Positions 36,595 to 45,762 are shown, counted from the stretch's first letter. The stretch: 64,000 nucleotides of DNA from Acidisarcina sp963790505 (GCA_963790505.1 CAWBOT010000002.1:620001-684000); one strand, 5' to 3'. The notes: a model not told the origin generated them from the letters alone. Program-made: numbers and translations.

Positions 36595-36756
36595 CTATTT
36601 CTGTTTTGACGCGGTGGGCTGCGCAGAAGAGTCTACTTTTGAACTAACGGACGACGTGATGGCACAGGAAAAGGCCGGTTCCTGGGCAACTGCCTGCAGG
36701 CTCGTCAGCAGTGCACAGGCGGCAAGCAAGGAGATCCGGGCAGTGCGTCGAGGCAT
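36595..36756 (-). CDS. Short secreted peptide or gene remnant
   Basis: 53 residues with a convincing signal peptide (RRTARISLLAACALLTSLQAVAQ), followed by a short Ser-rich tail with no domain. It lies directly upstream of the damaged GH127 gene on the same strand. It may be a small secreted peptide or the start of a broken gene. I do not recognise it. Confidence 0.3.
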   Translation of the reverse strand: MPRRTARISLLAACALLTSLQAVAQEPAFSCAITSSVSSKVDSSAQPTASKQK

Positions 36757-36851
36757 GGCGGTCATTTTTTGGCCTATGTCCGCACGATATGCGGGGTTGT
36801 TCCGAGAATTAAGGATCGAGACGCTCATTCAGATGTGAAGCCGGCGCCTGG

Positions 36852-38240
36852 TTAGTGTACAGAAGCCGGTGAGTGCGTCCCAGGCGGCAGCGCTGCACAG
36901 ACGCAACGGCTATAGCTTTCGGAGGCCAGATTGGTCTGTGCGCAGGAATAGAAAGGAACGTTCGCCCCACGAATCGGCGAAGGCTTGGATACCGCGTATT
37001 CGTGCTCAAAGCTGGCTCGGTCGCTGCCCGTGCCATTGCTTATGTCCGCGGCGATGGCGGAGAGATTGGCAGCACTGAATGAGCCGACCGAATACGCATC
37101 GTCGAATTGATATTCCTTTGACCATAAGGGTGCCGGCGACGAAAGCGGGAGGAAGAATGTCGTGATGTCAGAGACTGAGGCCGTCGTAAGGCTGTAAGTC
37201 ACCACAGAGAAGCCTGGATCATTCCTGAAGACCGGGCTCACGGAGGGCGTGATGCGCAGCGGCAGCGAGGGTAAGTCAAGCGATGGAGGATTGGCGAGTG
37301 ATACGCGAAAGTCGTCCATATGAGTGTGGCCGGCGAAGGCCATTTGCACGACACCGGAGTAAGCGCTCATCAGAGCGCTGAACCTCGCAGCGTATTTCGC
37401 CTGCCAAAAGGGGACCGGGGACTGGCATTGAACGTGCGAAGAGCTATACGCGTCCATACCGGGAGGGATGTGCATGACGAGCGTTACCCCGTGATGGAGC
37501 AGCCTGGCGCTGTAAAGCTTCCAGCCGAGCCAATCGAGTTCGGCCTCGCCGGGATCGCCGTTCGTTGGGGTGCAACTCTTGTACAGAGTGGACCAGAATA
37601 TGGTGTTCAGAACGATGATGTCCTGATTGGCGACCGTCGGATGACTGATGGAGTAATACCCCCCGAGTTGAAATGTACTCCTCGCTTCGGGGGCGGCGGT
37701 GAGCACCGTCAATTGATCCGCTGTCGCGTCGAGAAACGGGTCATGGGGAGGTATCTGGTAGTCTCCGCAGCCGGAGTCGTTATTGCCGAGGGCCGCCAGG
37801 ACCGGAACCTTGAGCCTGTCTTGTAACTCGTGGAGGACGAATGCTTCTGTCTTCGCGGCGAACTCGGGAAACTGGGCTGGCGGCTTTTTTGCTGCGACAA
37901 ATGCCTGCAAGAAGGTATGGCGGAGTGCGTCGCCGGTGAATACTACATAGTCAAAGGGCGCCTGGGCGGCAGCCGCGGCCAAAGCAGAAGAAAACAGCGG
38001 ATAATTCGTGTCCGACTTGTAAGTCGAAAGCGACTTCTGCGTAGAGCTCTGAAGGATCGATTCCCAGTGCGAAGAGGGCGCTTCCATGAGCTGACTAATG
38101 ATCGCTGGATCGGCCAGCGGATCGAGATGAATGTCAGAGATCAAGAGCGCGCGGCCCGTAGCCGGAACATTCTGCGCGATAACAGTCGGCACGGCCAGAG
38201 CAACGAGCAGGAGATGGGCGATTCGTATGCGGAGTTTCAT
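36852..38240 (-). CDS. Secreted metallophosphoesterase (acid-sphingomyelinase-like phosphodiesterase)
   Basis: 462 residues from ATG 38240; a TTG at 38255 gives a slightly longer form. A signal peptide (AHLLLVALAVPTVIAQ) precedes a calcineurin-like domain with the full metal-ligand set: LISDIHLDP, VVFTGDALRH, ALGNNDSGCG, VMHIPPGMD and FAGHTHMDDF. The GNND and Cys pattern (SGCGDY, SCTP, QCQSP) are like extracellular acid sphingomyelinase-type phosphodiesterases. It should hydrolyse phosphodiesters in the periplasm or outside. The last part (ATFFLPLSSPAPLWSKEYQF onward) is a C-terminal extension. No pathway partner is adjacent. Confidence 0.87.
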   Translation of the reverse strand: MKLRIRIAHLLLVALAVPTVIAQNVPATGRALLISDIHLDPLADPAIISQLMEAPSSHWESILQSSTQKSLSTYKSDTNYPLFSSALAAAAAQAPFDYVVFTGDALRHTFLQAFVAAKKPPAQFPEFAAKTEAFVLHELQDRLKVPVLAALGNNDSGCGDYQIPPHDPFLDATADQLTVLTAAPEARSTFQLGGYYSISHPTVANQDIIVLNTIFWSTLYKSCTPTNGDPGEAELDWLGWKLYSARLLHHGVTLVMHIPPGMDAYSSSHVQCQSPVPFWQAKYAARFSALMSAYSGVVQMAFAGHTHMDDFRVSLANPPSLDLPSLPLRITPSVSPVFRNDPGFSVVTYSLTTASVSDITTFFLPLSSPAPLWSKEYQFDDAYSVGSFSAANLSAIAADISNGTGSDRASFEHEYAVSKPSPIRGANVPFYSCAQTNLASESYSRCVCAALPPGTHSPASVH

Positions 38241-38327
38241 AGGCGGGATTCCCAATCAGTAACGATAGACGCGAAAGGGCGATTGGAGAAATTGTTTTCC
38301 GCAGCTGATTCCGGCTCAGCATGAAAC

Positions 38328-40931
38328 CTATAGCGGTTGAGCGGGATTGCTATTCTCGGCGTCGACAGCAGCCGCTTTTGCTCCGTTCAGCGGCTGCGTG
38401 ACCAGAGGAAGGGAATTTGCGATCGAGACGTCCGCGCTGCGCAAGTGAAGATCTCGCTGCGGGAAGGGAATTTCGATTCCGGCTTCGTTCAGCGCTCTTG
38501 AGACAGACACGGTGACGTCGCTTTTGACCTGGAACCAGATGTCCTGTCGGGCCGACCAGAAGCGCAGTTCGAAGTTCAAGGCGCTGTCACCGAAGCCCAT
38601 GAAGAAGGCGACAGGCTCGGGGTCGGTCATGACACTCTCGTGCGCGGCGGCTTCGGCGACGAGCAGCTTCATGACCGTTTCCGGATCGGTGCCATAGGCT
38701 ACGCCGACAGGAATCTCGATGCGCCGCCAAGGCGAAGACAGGGTCCAATTGATGACGTGGTTCTGCACGAGGTTGCTGTTGGGGACGATGACCTCGGCGC
38801 CCTGTGCGGTGGCGATGGTGCTGGAGCGCGCCCCGATTCGCTTGACCGTGCCGACGAGTCCATTGACCTCGACGGTATCATCGACGCGGATGGGCCGCTC
38901 GAAGAGCAGGATGAGTCCGGAGGCGAAGTTGTTCACGATGTTTTGCAGGCCAAAGCCGACGCCGACGCCGACCGCGCCAGTGATGACGGTGAACCGGTTC
39001 AGGTCGACTCCGGCAGCCGAGACAGCGGCGAGCAGGACGACGACGCAGAGGCAGTAGTAGGTGACCTTCGACGCCGCGTAAGGCATGCCTCGCTGCAGGG
39101 GGAACCTGGCGACCAAGACACTTCTTACGACGGAACTGATGCCCTTGGCGAGAACAAATCCAACGCCCAGGATCAGCAGCACGACGAGTATATTGCCCAG
39201 CGTGAATTGGATCTTTCCCAGGCTGATGGGAAACTCCAGGACATCGGTAATTGCGCCGCCGATGCTCTCCTGAAGCATCAGGACGAAGAGCTCGGAGCGG
39301 GTCCACCAAAGCACGACACCGACAAGAATGAGGAGGCGCGCGGCCCAAAGCTCGATGGCGGCGCGCATTTCGATCGAAATGGAGGCCAGCAGTGGGCTTT
39401 CCAGCAGGATGGTAAGCGCCATCTGCGCGACACGGATCACGAAGTAGATCGCAGAGGCGATAAATGCGCTGAGAAGCGTTCCAATGCCCAGGGCACGAGA
39501 GAGGGAGACGAATCCAAATGCATTGGCGACGAGCGCGACGGCCAGCAGCAACAGTCCAATCCGGCTCGCGATGAGCAGGCAGACCCTGGCCAATTTCGAC
39601 ATTGGCAGGCGGCGCAGACGGGAGGCCCGGGCGAGCCAACCAAAGGCGACCAGCACAGCGAGGATCAGAAAAGGAAGCGTCACCTGACGCAGGCCGGGGG
39701 CAATGGGGACAACGGCGCGCAGAATTTCCAGGAAGTTGAGCGTTAGCAGCAGGTAAACCAGGGATCGCATCTCGGGCTCGACAAGGATGGGCGTCATGCG
39801 GGCCAAGAGAGCGAGCCAGAGGATGTATATCGTCGCGGTGACGCTCAATGGGGCAGATTGTGTGAGCGGCATGCAAAGTAGCAGGGTGATGAGAAGCGAA
39901 ATGGCGAGTGGGCGAGCGAAGACCGCATGGGCCTGGGCGGAAATGGCCGGGTCAATTTTTTCGCTCAGATAGCCTCTGAGCCTGAAGGCGGCGAACAAAG
40001 AGAAGAGAAACGCTATCGGTATGAGAAGCAGGCCGAGTCCGTGGGCGCGGAGAAACTCGCGGCCGGTGACGATCTCCTGATCGGTCGACTGGCGCAGCAT
40101 GAGAATCATCGGCTGGCGAGGCGGTTGAGCGATCCTGCCCGCCCACCAGGCTGGCCCATCCCGTTCGAAGAGGCTGACGCGAAAGCGGGCTTCGGCCTCG
40201 ATCAACCGGGCGAGCGAGTCGGAGATCTTGCGGCCGGTTTCAGCGAGTTCATTCTGGAGGGTGAGCACCTGATTCAACTGGGTCTGGGCCTGCAGGCGGA
40301 TGTCGCGAATGGAGTCCAACTCGTGCTGGACGCGGGCGGCGACGACCTCGATGCCGGCGGCGTCGTGGATTTGATCGCGCGTGGCTTGCCAGCGGGCCTG
40401 CTGCTGCGCGAGCATCGCGACCTGGGCCTGGAGTTCGTCAGCGCGGGCGGTCAACTGCTTGCGCTGATCGGCCGAAAGCCGGCTGAGGGAGCGCCAGTAG
40501 ACAATCTCCTCGCGCAGCTGCAGGATGTCGGGGCCGCTGTGCAGAAAGGTGTCGATCTGGCTGGCCCGCTCCTTGATCTCCGCGGCCTGCTCCGCGGTGA
40601 CCTGATTTCCCGCGAGCTCCTCGCGCTGGGAGGTGAGTTCGCGGGAGATATCGTCAAGTTTGAGATCGAGCGCCTCCGCTTCATCGGCGACCTGAGGCAA
40701 GGGAATCGCCTGAGGGGCAGGGGAAGCTGCGGGGGCCTGTGCCGGGGCGGGCGGTGGCGTGTCAGCCGGCTTCGGCAGGCCGGGCAGAACGAGCTGAGCC
40801 ATGGCGACGGGCGGTAACAAACTTGCAGCGGCGGACAAGAAGGCGAAGGCCAACGGCCAGCCCATGCGCCAGCGATGACGTGTGGAGGGCGGAGGTCGAC
40901 GCGCTCGTTTGTCGAAAGGCGATGGCGTCAT
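38328..40931 (-). CDS. Large mechanosensitive channel, MscS family (MscK/YbiO-like)
   Basis: 867 residues from ATG 40931; a frame to 41021 lacks start support. A signal peptide (LAFAFLSAAASLLPPVAMAQ) and Pro-rich linker are followed by a predicted periplasmic coiled coil (about 70-260, rich in Q, E, L and R). Many membrane helices come next (about 300-570), then the MscS core: SKVTYYCLCVVVLLAAVSAAGVDL, GAVGVGVGFGLQNIVNNFASGLILLFERPIRVDD with the pore glycines, TVEVNGLVGTVKRIGARSSTI and IVPNSNLVQNHVINW. It releases solutes upon hypo-osmotic shock. Size and layout fit the large MscK/YbiO-type relatives rather than the 286-residue MscS. Confidence 0.9.
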   Translation of the reverse strand: MTPSPFDKRARRPPPSTRHRWRMGWPLAFAFLSAAASLLPPVAMAQLVLPGLPKPADTPPPAPAQAPAASPAPQAIPLPQVADEAEALDLKLDDISRELTSQREELAGNQVTAEQAAEIKERASQIDTFLHSGPDILQLREEIVYWRSLSRLSADQRKQLTARADELQAQVAMLAQQQARWQATRDQIHDAAGIEVVAARVQHELDSIRDIRLQAQTQLNQVLTLQNELAETGRKISDSLARLIEAEARFRVSLFERDGPAWWAGRIAQPPRQPMILMLRQSTDQEIVTGREFLRAHGLGLLLIPIAFLFSLFAAFRLRGYLSEKIDPAISAQAHAVFARPLAISLLITLLLCMPLTQSAPLSVTATIYILWLALLARMTPILVEPEMRSLVYLLLTLNFLEILRAVVPIAPGLRQVTLPFLILAVLVAFGWLARASRLRRLPMSKLARVCLLIASRIGLLLLAVALVANAFGFVSLSRALGIGTLLSAFIASAIYFVIRVAQMALTILLESPLLASISIEMRAAIELWAARLLILVGVVLWWTRSELFVLMLQESIGGAITDVLEFPISLGKIQFTLGNILVVLLILGVGFVLAKGISSVVRSVLVARFPLQRGMPYAASKVTYYCLCVVVLLAAVSAAGVDLNRFTVITGAVGVGVGFGLQNIVNNFASGLILLFERPIRVDDTVEVNGLVGTVKRIGARSSTIATAQGAEVIVPNSNLVQNHVINWTLSSPWRRIEIPVGVAYGTDPETVMKLLVAEAAAHESVMTDPEPVAFFMGFGDSALNFELRFWSARQDIWFQVKSDVTVSVSRALNEAGIEIPFPQRDLHLRSADVSIANSLPLVTQPLNGAKAAAVDAENSNPAQPL

Positions 40932-41182
40932 GGCAATATCGTTTCTACCTTGAATAGCGACTGCGAGGGATCGAGAGTGCCAGTTTACACTTCGCGTCGC
41001 GAGGGACGACTCAATCCGCACGGAGTGCGAAGGGAAGGCGAGGTTAGTTCCGATTTGCGGCCTCTAGCATTATTGCTAGTTATCGAACCGGGCTTCGGGA
41101 GGATAGGCTTGGTGCGTGTTCGTGGGGAAAATCTCGTAAGTGGCGAAGATAACCGGGGATCAAGACCAAGGCGCGTAGCGCG

Positions 41183-41993
41183 ATGCGGTCGGCGCTGGTG
41201 TGTTTGCTCGCGGCCACGCTTTTCGTGGGTTGCAAGAAGAACGACTCGATCTCCCAGGCGGAGAACGCTGACAGAGTGCACGGCGTTGCGGTGCCGAGCA
41301 TCGAGGAGACGAAGCAGATTGCGCAGGAAGGCTTCGCATAAGGCCGCGATCCTACTGGGCATGAAGGCTGGAGACGAGGCGGTCGACAAGTATCTGGCGA
41401 GCGGATTGACGACGATCCATGGTTGGGGTGTGGGCTCGTCCTTTGGCGAATGCGCTTTTTATAACGGCGACTGGCTGATGAGGGCAGCGGCGGCCAAAGG
41501 CGGAATCTATGGCAATGACGCTATCGAGGCGATGTATCCGCTGAATCGAGTCACGGCGAATGGAGAGGCACTCGATGGCAGCAAGCACAACTACACGCTG
41601 ACCTTCGCCAAAGGCCAGCAGCCGCCGGTAAACGCGTTCTGGTCGGTGACGATGTATGACGGCAAGACGCAGTTTCTCATTGAAAACCCGATACATCGCT
41701 ACCTGATCAATTCGCCGATGCTGCCGGGAATGAAGACGAATCCCGATGGCTCGCTGACGCTGTATATCCAGAAGGACTCGCCGGGGAAGGACAAGGAATC
41801 GAACTGGCTGCCGGCGCCGAACGGCTCGATCTACCTGGTGATGCGGTTGTACTGGCCAAAAGAGACTCCGCCTTCGATTTTGCCTCCAGGGAAACGGACT
41901 TGGCAGCCACCGGGGATTTTGGCGGCTCCGTCGCCACGCGAAGCAGTTAGGGTTCACTTCTGTACTCGAAAGGAGAGCGACGGAGAACGATGA
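41183..41993 (+). pseudogene. DUF1254/DUF1214 lipoprotein with an internal deletion
   Basis: The first part (ATG 41183) encodes a lipoprotein signal peptide (MRSALVCLLAATLFVGCKKN) and a short linker ending QIAQEGFA, then stops at 41341. In another frame the sequence resumes at HKAAILLGMKAGDEAVDKYLASGL and continues as a complete DUF1214 domain (GGIYGNDAIEAMYPLNRV, NYTLTFAKGQQPPVNAFWSVTMYDG, NSPMLPGMKTNPDGSLTLYIQ). The DUF1254 domain, normally about 200 residues between these points, is missing. A deletion at about 41337 that also shifted the frame explains this. The stop overlaps the next gene (ATGA). Confidence 0.85.
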
Positions 41994-42739
41994 ATTCAAT
42001 TCTGGTCAGCTTGATCGTCTTTGCATGCATCTTTGCCGCAGCAGTCGTTGGGATGGTTGTCCAGCTTCCCGAGAAGCACATGAGTGCGGACGCGAAGGAA
42101 GTCGTTCGACTCGCCACAGGACTGGTCGCGACCATGGCCGCGCTGGTGCTGGGGATGCTGGTTTCGTCGGCGAAGACCTCCTACGACGCCAGCAAGAACC
42201 AGATCGCGGAGATGTCGTCGGATGTTGTCGCTATCGATCGCTTACTGGGAAGATACGGTCCGGAGACAGGGGAGATAAGGGGCGGATTTCGCCAGCTGGT
42301 GGAGTTAGGGATGGACCGAATCTGGCCGAGCGAAGCAAACCGCCGTGCCGATCTCCGGCCGGCAGATGTCGCTAACACCCTTATCGATCAGCTAGAGGCG
42401 CTGACGCCGAAGAATGAGCGGCAGGCGGCCTCCAGAACTCAGGCCATATCGATGGTCTATGCCTTGCGGCAGACGCAGTGGATGCTCTTCCTCAAAACGG
42501 AGCAGAAGCCCATACCGATTCCACTTCTAGCGGTATTGGTTTGCTGGCTGGCCGCCATTTTTTTGAGCTTTGGCCTCTTTGCCGCGCCCAACACGACGAC
42601 CGTCGCGACCCTGGCCGTCAGCGCGCTGGCTGTGTCGGCCGCGCTGTTCATCATCCTGGAGATGTATACGCCCTTCAGTGGAGTGCTACGGATTTCGCCG
42701 GCGCCGATCCTCGACGCGTTGAGCGTGATGGGGCGGTAG
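41990..42739 (+). CDS. DUF4239 (bestrophin-like domain) membrane protein
   Basis: 249 residues with two N-terminal and two C-terminal membrane helices (ILVSLIVFACIFAAAVVGMVV, AALVLGMLVSSAKTSYDASKNQI; IPLLAVLVCWLAAIFLSFGLFAAPN, ATLAVSALAVSAALFIILEMYTPFSGVLRIS) around a helical soluble middle. The ending, an aromatic-rich FGLFA-PNT segment followed by LEM-x-PFSGVLRIS, is typical of DUF4239. Function not established. The start overlaps the DUF1254 pseudogene stop by four bases. Confidence 0.78.
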   Translation: MNSILVSLIVFACIFAAAVVGMVVQLPEKHMSADAKEVVRLATGLVATMAALVLGMLVSSAKTSYDASKNQIAEMSSDVVAIDRLLGRYGPETGEIRGGFRQLVELGMDRIWPSEANRRADLRPADVANTLIDQLEALTPKNERQAASRTQAISMVYALRQTQWMLFLKTEQKPIPIPLLAVLVCWLAAIFLSFGLFAAPNTTTVATLAVSALAVSAALFIILEMYTPFSGVLRISPAPILDALSVMGR

Positions 42740-42802
42740 GAGATGCAGCAGTCGGCGTTGGCTTACGCCAGCGAGCGAGTCAGGAAGTTAGCGAAGTAGC
42801 CA

Positions 42803-42876
42803 ATCCCCCAGCGTCTGAAGCCTCTTTCTTCCGAGATGAGTGAATCGCATAGCCGGAAACCAGGCCCCTTCAGAGG
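42803..42876. repeat. Paired-hairpin intergenic repeat, copy B (diverged)
   Basis: CAGCGTCTGAAGCC at the left and AGGCCCCTTCAGA at the right, matching the two halves of the repeat at 18905-18977. The hairpin stems are decayed by substitutions. Confidence 0.5.
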
Positions 42877-42955
42877 TGCTGTTGCTCTTAATAGTCTGCG
42901 GCGGGAATGCTGGTAAGATCGACTGGCAATCCAGAAAACAAGGTAGGGACATTCG

Positions 42956-43546
42956 ATGAAGAAATCTCTGGCAGTCCTGGCGTTGTTTGCCGCCTCCGTT
43001 TTGCTAACGCCGCTCAGCCGGGCGCAAGCCCCGGTCTTTCAAGTTACGCCTGTGGACAGCACTATCAAGTTCAACGTGAGCGCGTCGGTGCCCATTGCAG
43101 GCAATTTCACAAAGTGGACGGCGAGCCTCAAGTTTGGCTCCGCGGACGTGACCAGCGGACAGCTTGACATCAAGATCGACGCGGCCACGGTCGATACCGG
43201 CAGCGGGATGAAGAACAACACGCTGAAGGGCAAGGATTTCTTCGACGTGAAGCAGAATCCGTATATCACCTTCAAATCGACGAAGGTGGTGCAGACAAGC
43301 CCTACGACCTTTGATGTGACGGGGGATTTCACCATCCGGGGCGTCTCAAAGACCGAGGTCCTGAAGCTGGCGATCACCGGCAAGGGAACGGGCCAGGGTA
43401 CGATCAAGGGCACCATGGCCTTTGACCGCAAGGACTACGGGATGAACAGCGGCATTCCCTTCATCAAGATCGCCGACCGCGTCGAGGTGAATATCGACCT
43501 CACCGCGAAGCAGGTGACAGGGCCGAAAATCAAGTACAAGGAATAG
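42956..43546 (+). CDS. YceI family periplasmic protein
   Basis: 196 residues. A signal peptide (SLAVLALFAASVLLTPLSRAQA) is followed by the YceI lipocalin-like beta-barrel: VTPVDSTIKFNVSASVPIAGNFTKW, LDIKIDAATVDTGSGMKNNTLKGKDFFDVKQNPYITFKST and VTGDFTIRGVSKTEVLKLAI. Family members bind polyisoprenoid or lipid-like ligands in the periplasm and are often linked to stress. A rho-independent terminator follows at 43572-43604, so it is probably transcribed alone. Confidence 0.92.
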   Translation: MKKSLAVLALFAASVLLTPLSRAQAPVFQVTPVDSTIKFNVSASVPIAGNFTKWTASLKFGSADVTSGQLDIKIDAATVDTGSGMKNNTLKGKDFFDVKQNPYITFKSTKVVQTSPTTFDVTGDFTIRGVSKTEVLKLAITGKGTGQGTIKGTMAFDRKDYGMNSGIPFIKIADRVEVNIDLTAKQVTGPKIKYKE

Positions 43547-43571
43547 CCGACCATACACAAAGCAGCTGACT

Positions 43572-43604
43572 CGGGTGAAGCGCCGATGCGCTGCCCGGTT
43601 TTTG
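43572..43604 (+). terminator. Rho-independent terminator after the YceI gene
   Basis: Imperfect hairpin CGGGTGAAGCGC / GCGCTGCCCG with a CGAT-type loop, followed by a TTTTT run. Confidence 0.7.
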
Positions 43605-43634
43605 CTTCTCCGGGGGTGGTAAGCTGGCGAAGAA

Positions 43635-43850
43635 ATGAACGTCATCCTCAATGGGCAAGAGCGACAGTTTCCTGAATTGGCGGACGAAGCAACGCTGAGC
43701 GATCTGATCGCCAAGCTGGGGTTGAAAGAGGACCGCGTCGCGGTGGAACACAACGGCGCGATCGTGGCGCGAGGCGGCTGGGCGAGTGCGCCAATCCACG
43801 AGGGCGACAATTTCGAGATCGTCCACTTTGTGGGCGGCGGATGCCGCTAA
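43635..43850 (+). CDS. thiS: ThiS-like sulfur carrier protein with a GGCR C-terminus
   Basis: 71 residues with a ubiquitin-like beta-grasp: MNVILNGQERQFPE, TLSDLIAKLGLKEDRVAVEHNGAIVARG, GDNFEIVHFVGGG. ThiS supplies sulfur for the thiazole ring of thiamin after C-terminal thiocarboxylation. The usual carrier ends in Gly-Gly. Here two further residues follow (GGGCR), because the stop comes after TGC CGC, so trimming would be needed before activation. QbsE, a ThiS-like carrier, ends in GGCF and is trimmed by a JAMM protease. No other thi gene is nearby. The next gene starts within this one's last codons. Confidence 0.8.
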   Translation: MNVILNGQERQFPELADEATLSDLIAKLGLKEDRVAVEHNGAIVARGGWASAPIHEGDNFEIVHFVGGGCR

Positions 43851-44869
43851 TGCGAGCGGCCAAGTCTCTGGCGGCGATACTCACGGGCGGCTTTCTCCTG
43901 GTTTCCTGGCTCGGCGCGTTCGCCGCTCCAGGACGGGGCGCGGATCCGCCGTCCGATTTATCCGGCAAGCCGACCTACGTGGTGAGCGAGATCAAGGCCG
44001 GCGACGATCTGAAGATCGTGGCCTATGGCGACATGCGCTTTACCGATCCATCGAATACCATCGACACCAATCCCCGGGCGCGCAAGTGGCTGGTGGAGCA
44101 GATCGCCAAGGAAAAGCCAGACGCGCTCTTCGTCTCGGGCGATTTGCCTTTCCAGGGAGCGATGAAGGCGGACTGGGATGTCTATCGGCAAGAGACTGCC
44201 CCGTGGACGGCCGCGAAGCTGCGTGTCTATCCAACGATCGGGAACCATGAGCTGGTGCCGACGCAAAAGGCCGGCCTCCCGAATTACTTTGCGGAGTTTT
44301 CCTGGCTGGAACGGAGGCGATGGTATTCCGTGCAGATTGGCAGCGTTTACCTCATCGCACTGGATTCGAACGCGGGAGACGCTTCGCATGCGTTTAATCC
44401 CGGCGCACCGCAGCGGGTCTGGCTGGAGACGCAGCTCGCCCACCTGCCGCCGGAGGTGAACTTTGTCTTCTTCCTTACCCACATGCCATTGCTCAACGAC
44501 ATTCAGAGCGAAGTGATTGCCGATCTTCCTGAAGCGACGGAGCTGGAGTTGCGGCGGTATCTGGAGACCGAGGCGCCGAAGGCACACGCCAAATTCGTGG
44601 TCGTCTCGGGGCACGTGCATAATTACGAACGGTTTGAGCATGGCGGCATCAGCTATATAGTGAGCGGCGGCGGGGGCGCGAAGCCGTATCCGATTTATGC
44701 GCGCAACCCGGAGGACCTGTACCGCGAACCAGGCTTCCCGAACTTCAACTACGTGGTGCTGATGGTGCACGGCAAGCAGGCGGAGGCGACGATGTACCGG
44801 ATTGCCGATCCGAAGGCGGCCAGCTTTACGGCGGAGGTGAAGGAGAGGTTCACGCTGACGGCGAAGTGA
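43841..44869 (+). CDS. Secreted metallophosphoesterase (purple acid phosphatase-like)
   Basis: 342 residues from ATG 43841, or 339 from ATG 43850. Both overlap or touch the thiS end. A signal peptide (AKSLAAILTGGFLLVSWLGAFAAP) is followed by a calcineurin-like domain with metal ligands VAYGDMRF, LFVSGDLPF, TIGNHELVP, FLTHMPLL and VVSGHVHNYERF. The HxHxYER ending of the last motif is typical of purple-acid-phosphatase-type and alkaline phosphodiesterase relatives. It should hydrolyse phosphate esters in the periplasm. Confidence 0.87.
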   Translation: MPLMRAAKSLAAILTGGFLLVSWLGAFAAPGRGADPPSDLSGKPTYVVSEIKAGDDLKIVAYGDMRFTDPSNTIDTNPRARKWLVEQIAKEKPDALFVSGDLPFQGAMKADWDVYRQETAPWTAAKLRVYPTIGNHELVPTQKAGLPNYFAEFSWLERRRWYSVQIGSVYLIALDSNAGDASHAFNPGAPQRVWLETQLAHLPPEVNFVFFLTHMPLLNDIQSEVIADLPEATELELRRYLETEAPKAHAKFVVVSGHVHNYERFEHGGISYIVSGGGGAKPYPIYARNPEDLYREPGFPNFNYVVLMVHGKQAEATMYRIADPKAASFTAEVKERFTLTAK

Positions 44870-44900
44870 ACCTCCCTCCTTGCGGCGGGTTGAATTCGGG

Positions 44901-45667
44901 TCAGCGCTTTGGGGCGACGACGGCAAAGAAGGCGCCCTGAGGATCGTGGCCCTGGACAATCCAGAGTCCTCCGGGGACTTCGTGCGGCTCCTGGGTGACC
45001 CGGCCGCCAGCTTCTTTGATTCGCTCGACAACCGCATCGGCGGCGTCGACGTTGAAGTAATAGAGCCAGAAGCGGCGCCGGGGCGTCGCGGCATTTTGGT
45101 CATCATGCCGCCGATGGTCTGGCCGTCGACGACAAACATCTGATAAATGCCCATCGGGCCCATGTCCATTGCTTCGCCTTTGGTCCAGCCGAAGAGCTGG
45201 GAGTAGAACGCGAAGGCGGTCTCGGCGTTTCCGGCATGCAACTCGTGCCAGCCAATATGGCCGGGCGCAGTCTGGCTGTACGGCGGGGGCTCTGGGCCGA
45301 TCCCTTTGAAGAGGATGAAGGCCGCGCCGGTAGGGTCCGCCGCAACGGCAAATCGTCCGACACTGGGGATGTCCGCGGGTGGGCGATGAATCACGCCGCC
45401 GGCAGCAGTGACGCGGGCCGCGCAGGCGTCCACGTCATCCACGCCGATATAGCCCATCCAGGCTGGTGGCGCGCCTGCAGCGTGCTCGGGGATGGGCATC
45501 AGACCGCCGACCTGCGTAGATCCCGTGGAGAGAATGGCGTACGGGGGACCGGGCATTCCGGAGTCGGTCGCGGTCCAACCAACGACCTCTCCATAGAAAG
45601 ACTCGGCAGCTTTGGGGTCCGTGGTCATCAGGTCGTACCAGACAAATGTTCCGTGGGTCGCAGACAT
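44901..45667 (-). pseudogene. Two-domain VOC/glyoxalase-like protein with a -1 frameshift
   Basis: The first 190 residues (start 45667) contain VOC domain 1 (GTFVWYDLMTTDPKAAESFYGEVVGW) and most of domain 2 (PGHIGWHELHAGNAETAFAFYSQLFGW, GIYQMFVVDGQTIGGMMTKMP). Near 45089-45092 one base appears to be missing. Adding it continues as TPRRRFWLYYFNVDAADAVV, VTQEPHEVPGGLWIVQGHDP and ends FFAVVAPKR at a stop at 44901, the expected VOC ending (255 residues). Without the repair the frame runs antisense through the phosphoesterase gene, which is not credible coding. The family includes metal-dependent dioxygenase- and glyoxalase-like proteins. It is divergent from a MarR-type regulator. Confidence 0.8.
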
Positions 45668-45733
45668 CGGGGTGACTCCTTTTTCTATTGTCGGGTGGAT
45701 GGAAACGATTGGGGTTGGGGCATGGGGGGTAAC

Positions 45734-45762
45734 TTGACAACATACGTTGATATCAACATTAT
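45734..45762 (+). promoter_or_regulatory. Promoter of the marR-type gene, predicted leaderless
   Basis: TTGACA (45734-45739), a 17-base spacer and CATTAT (45757-45762). The ATG at 45770 is eight bases beyond the -10, about where transcription should begin, so the mRNA is predicted to have little or no 5' leader. Confidence 0.65.
45746..45757. promoter_or_regulatory. Palindromic operator candidate GTTGATATCAAC
   Basis: Perfect 12-bp palindrome lying between the -35 and -10 of the promoter at 45734-45762, in the gap between a MarR-family gene and the divergent VOC gene. MarR regulators usually bind such palindromes in their own promoter, so autorepression and control of the VOC gene are inferred. 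Confidence 0.65.

Noticed and set aside
38640..39746. 368-codon plus-strand open frame opposite the MscS-type gene
   Set aside because: Highly charged low-complexity text (many D, E, Q) typical of an antisense shadow. The minus strand has clear MscS motifs.
43958..44900. Long minus-strand open frame continuing the VOC gene antisense to the phosphoesterase gene
   Set aside because: It results from the frameshift near 45090. The plus-strand phosphoesterase has all metal-ligand motifs, so the antisense text is a shadow.
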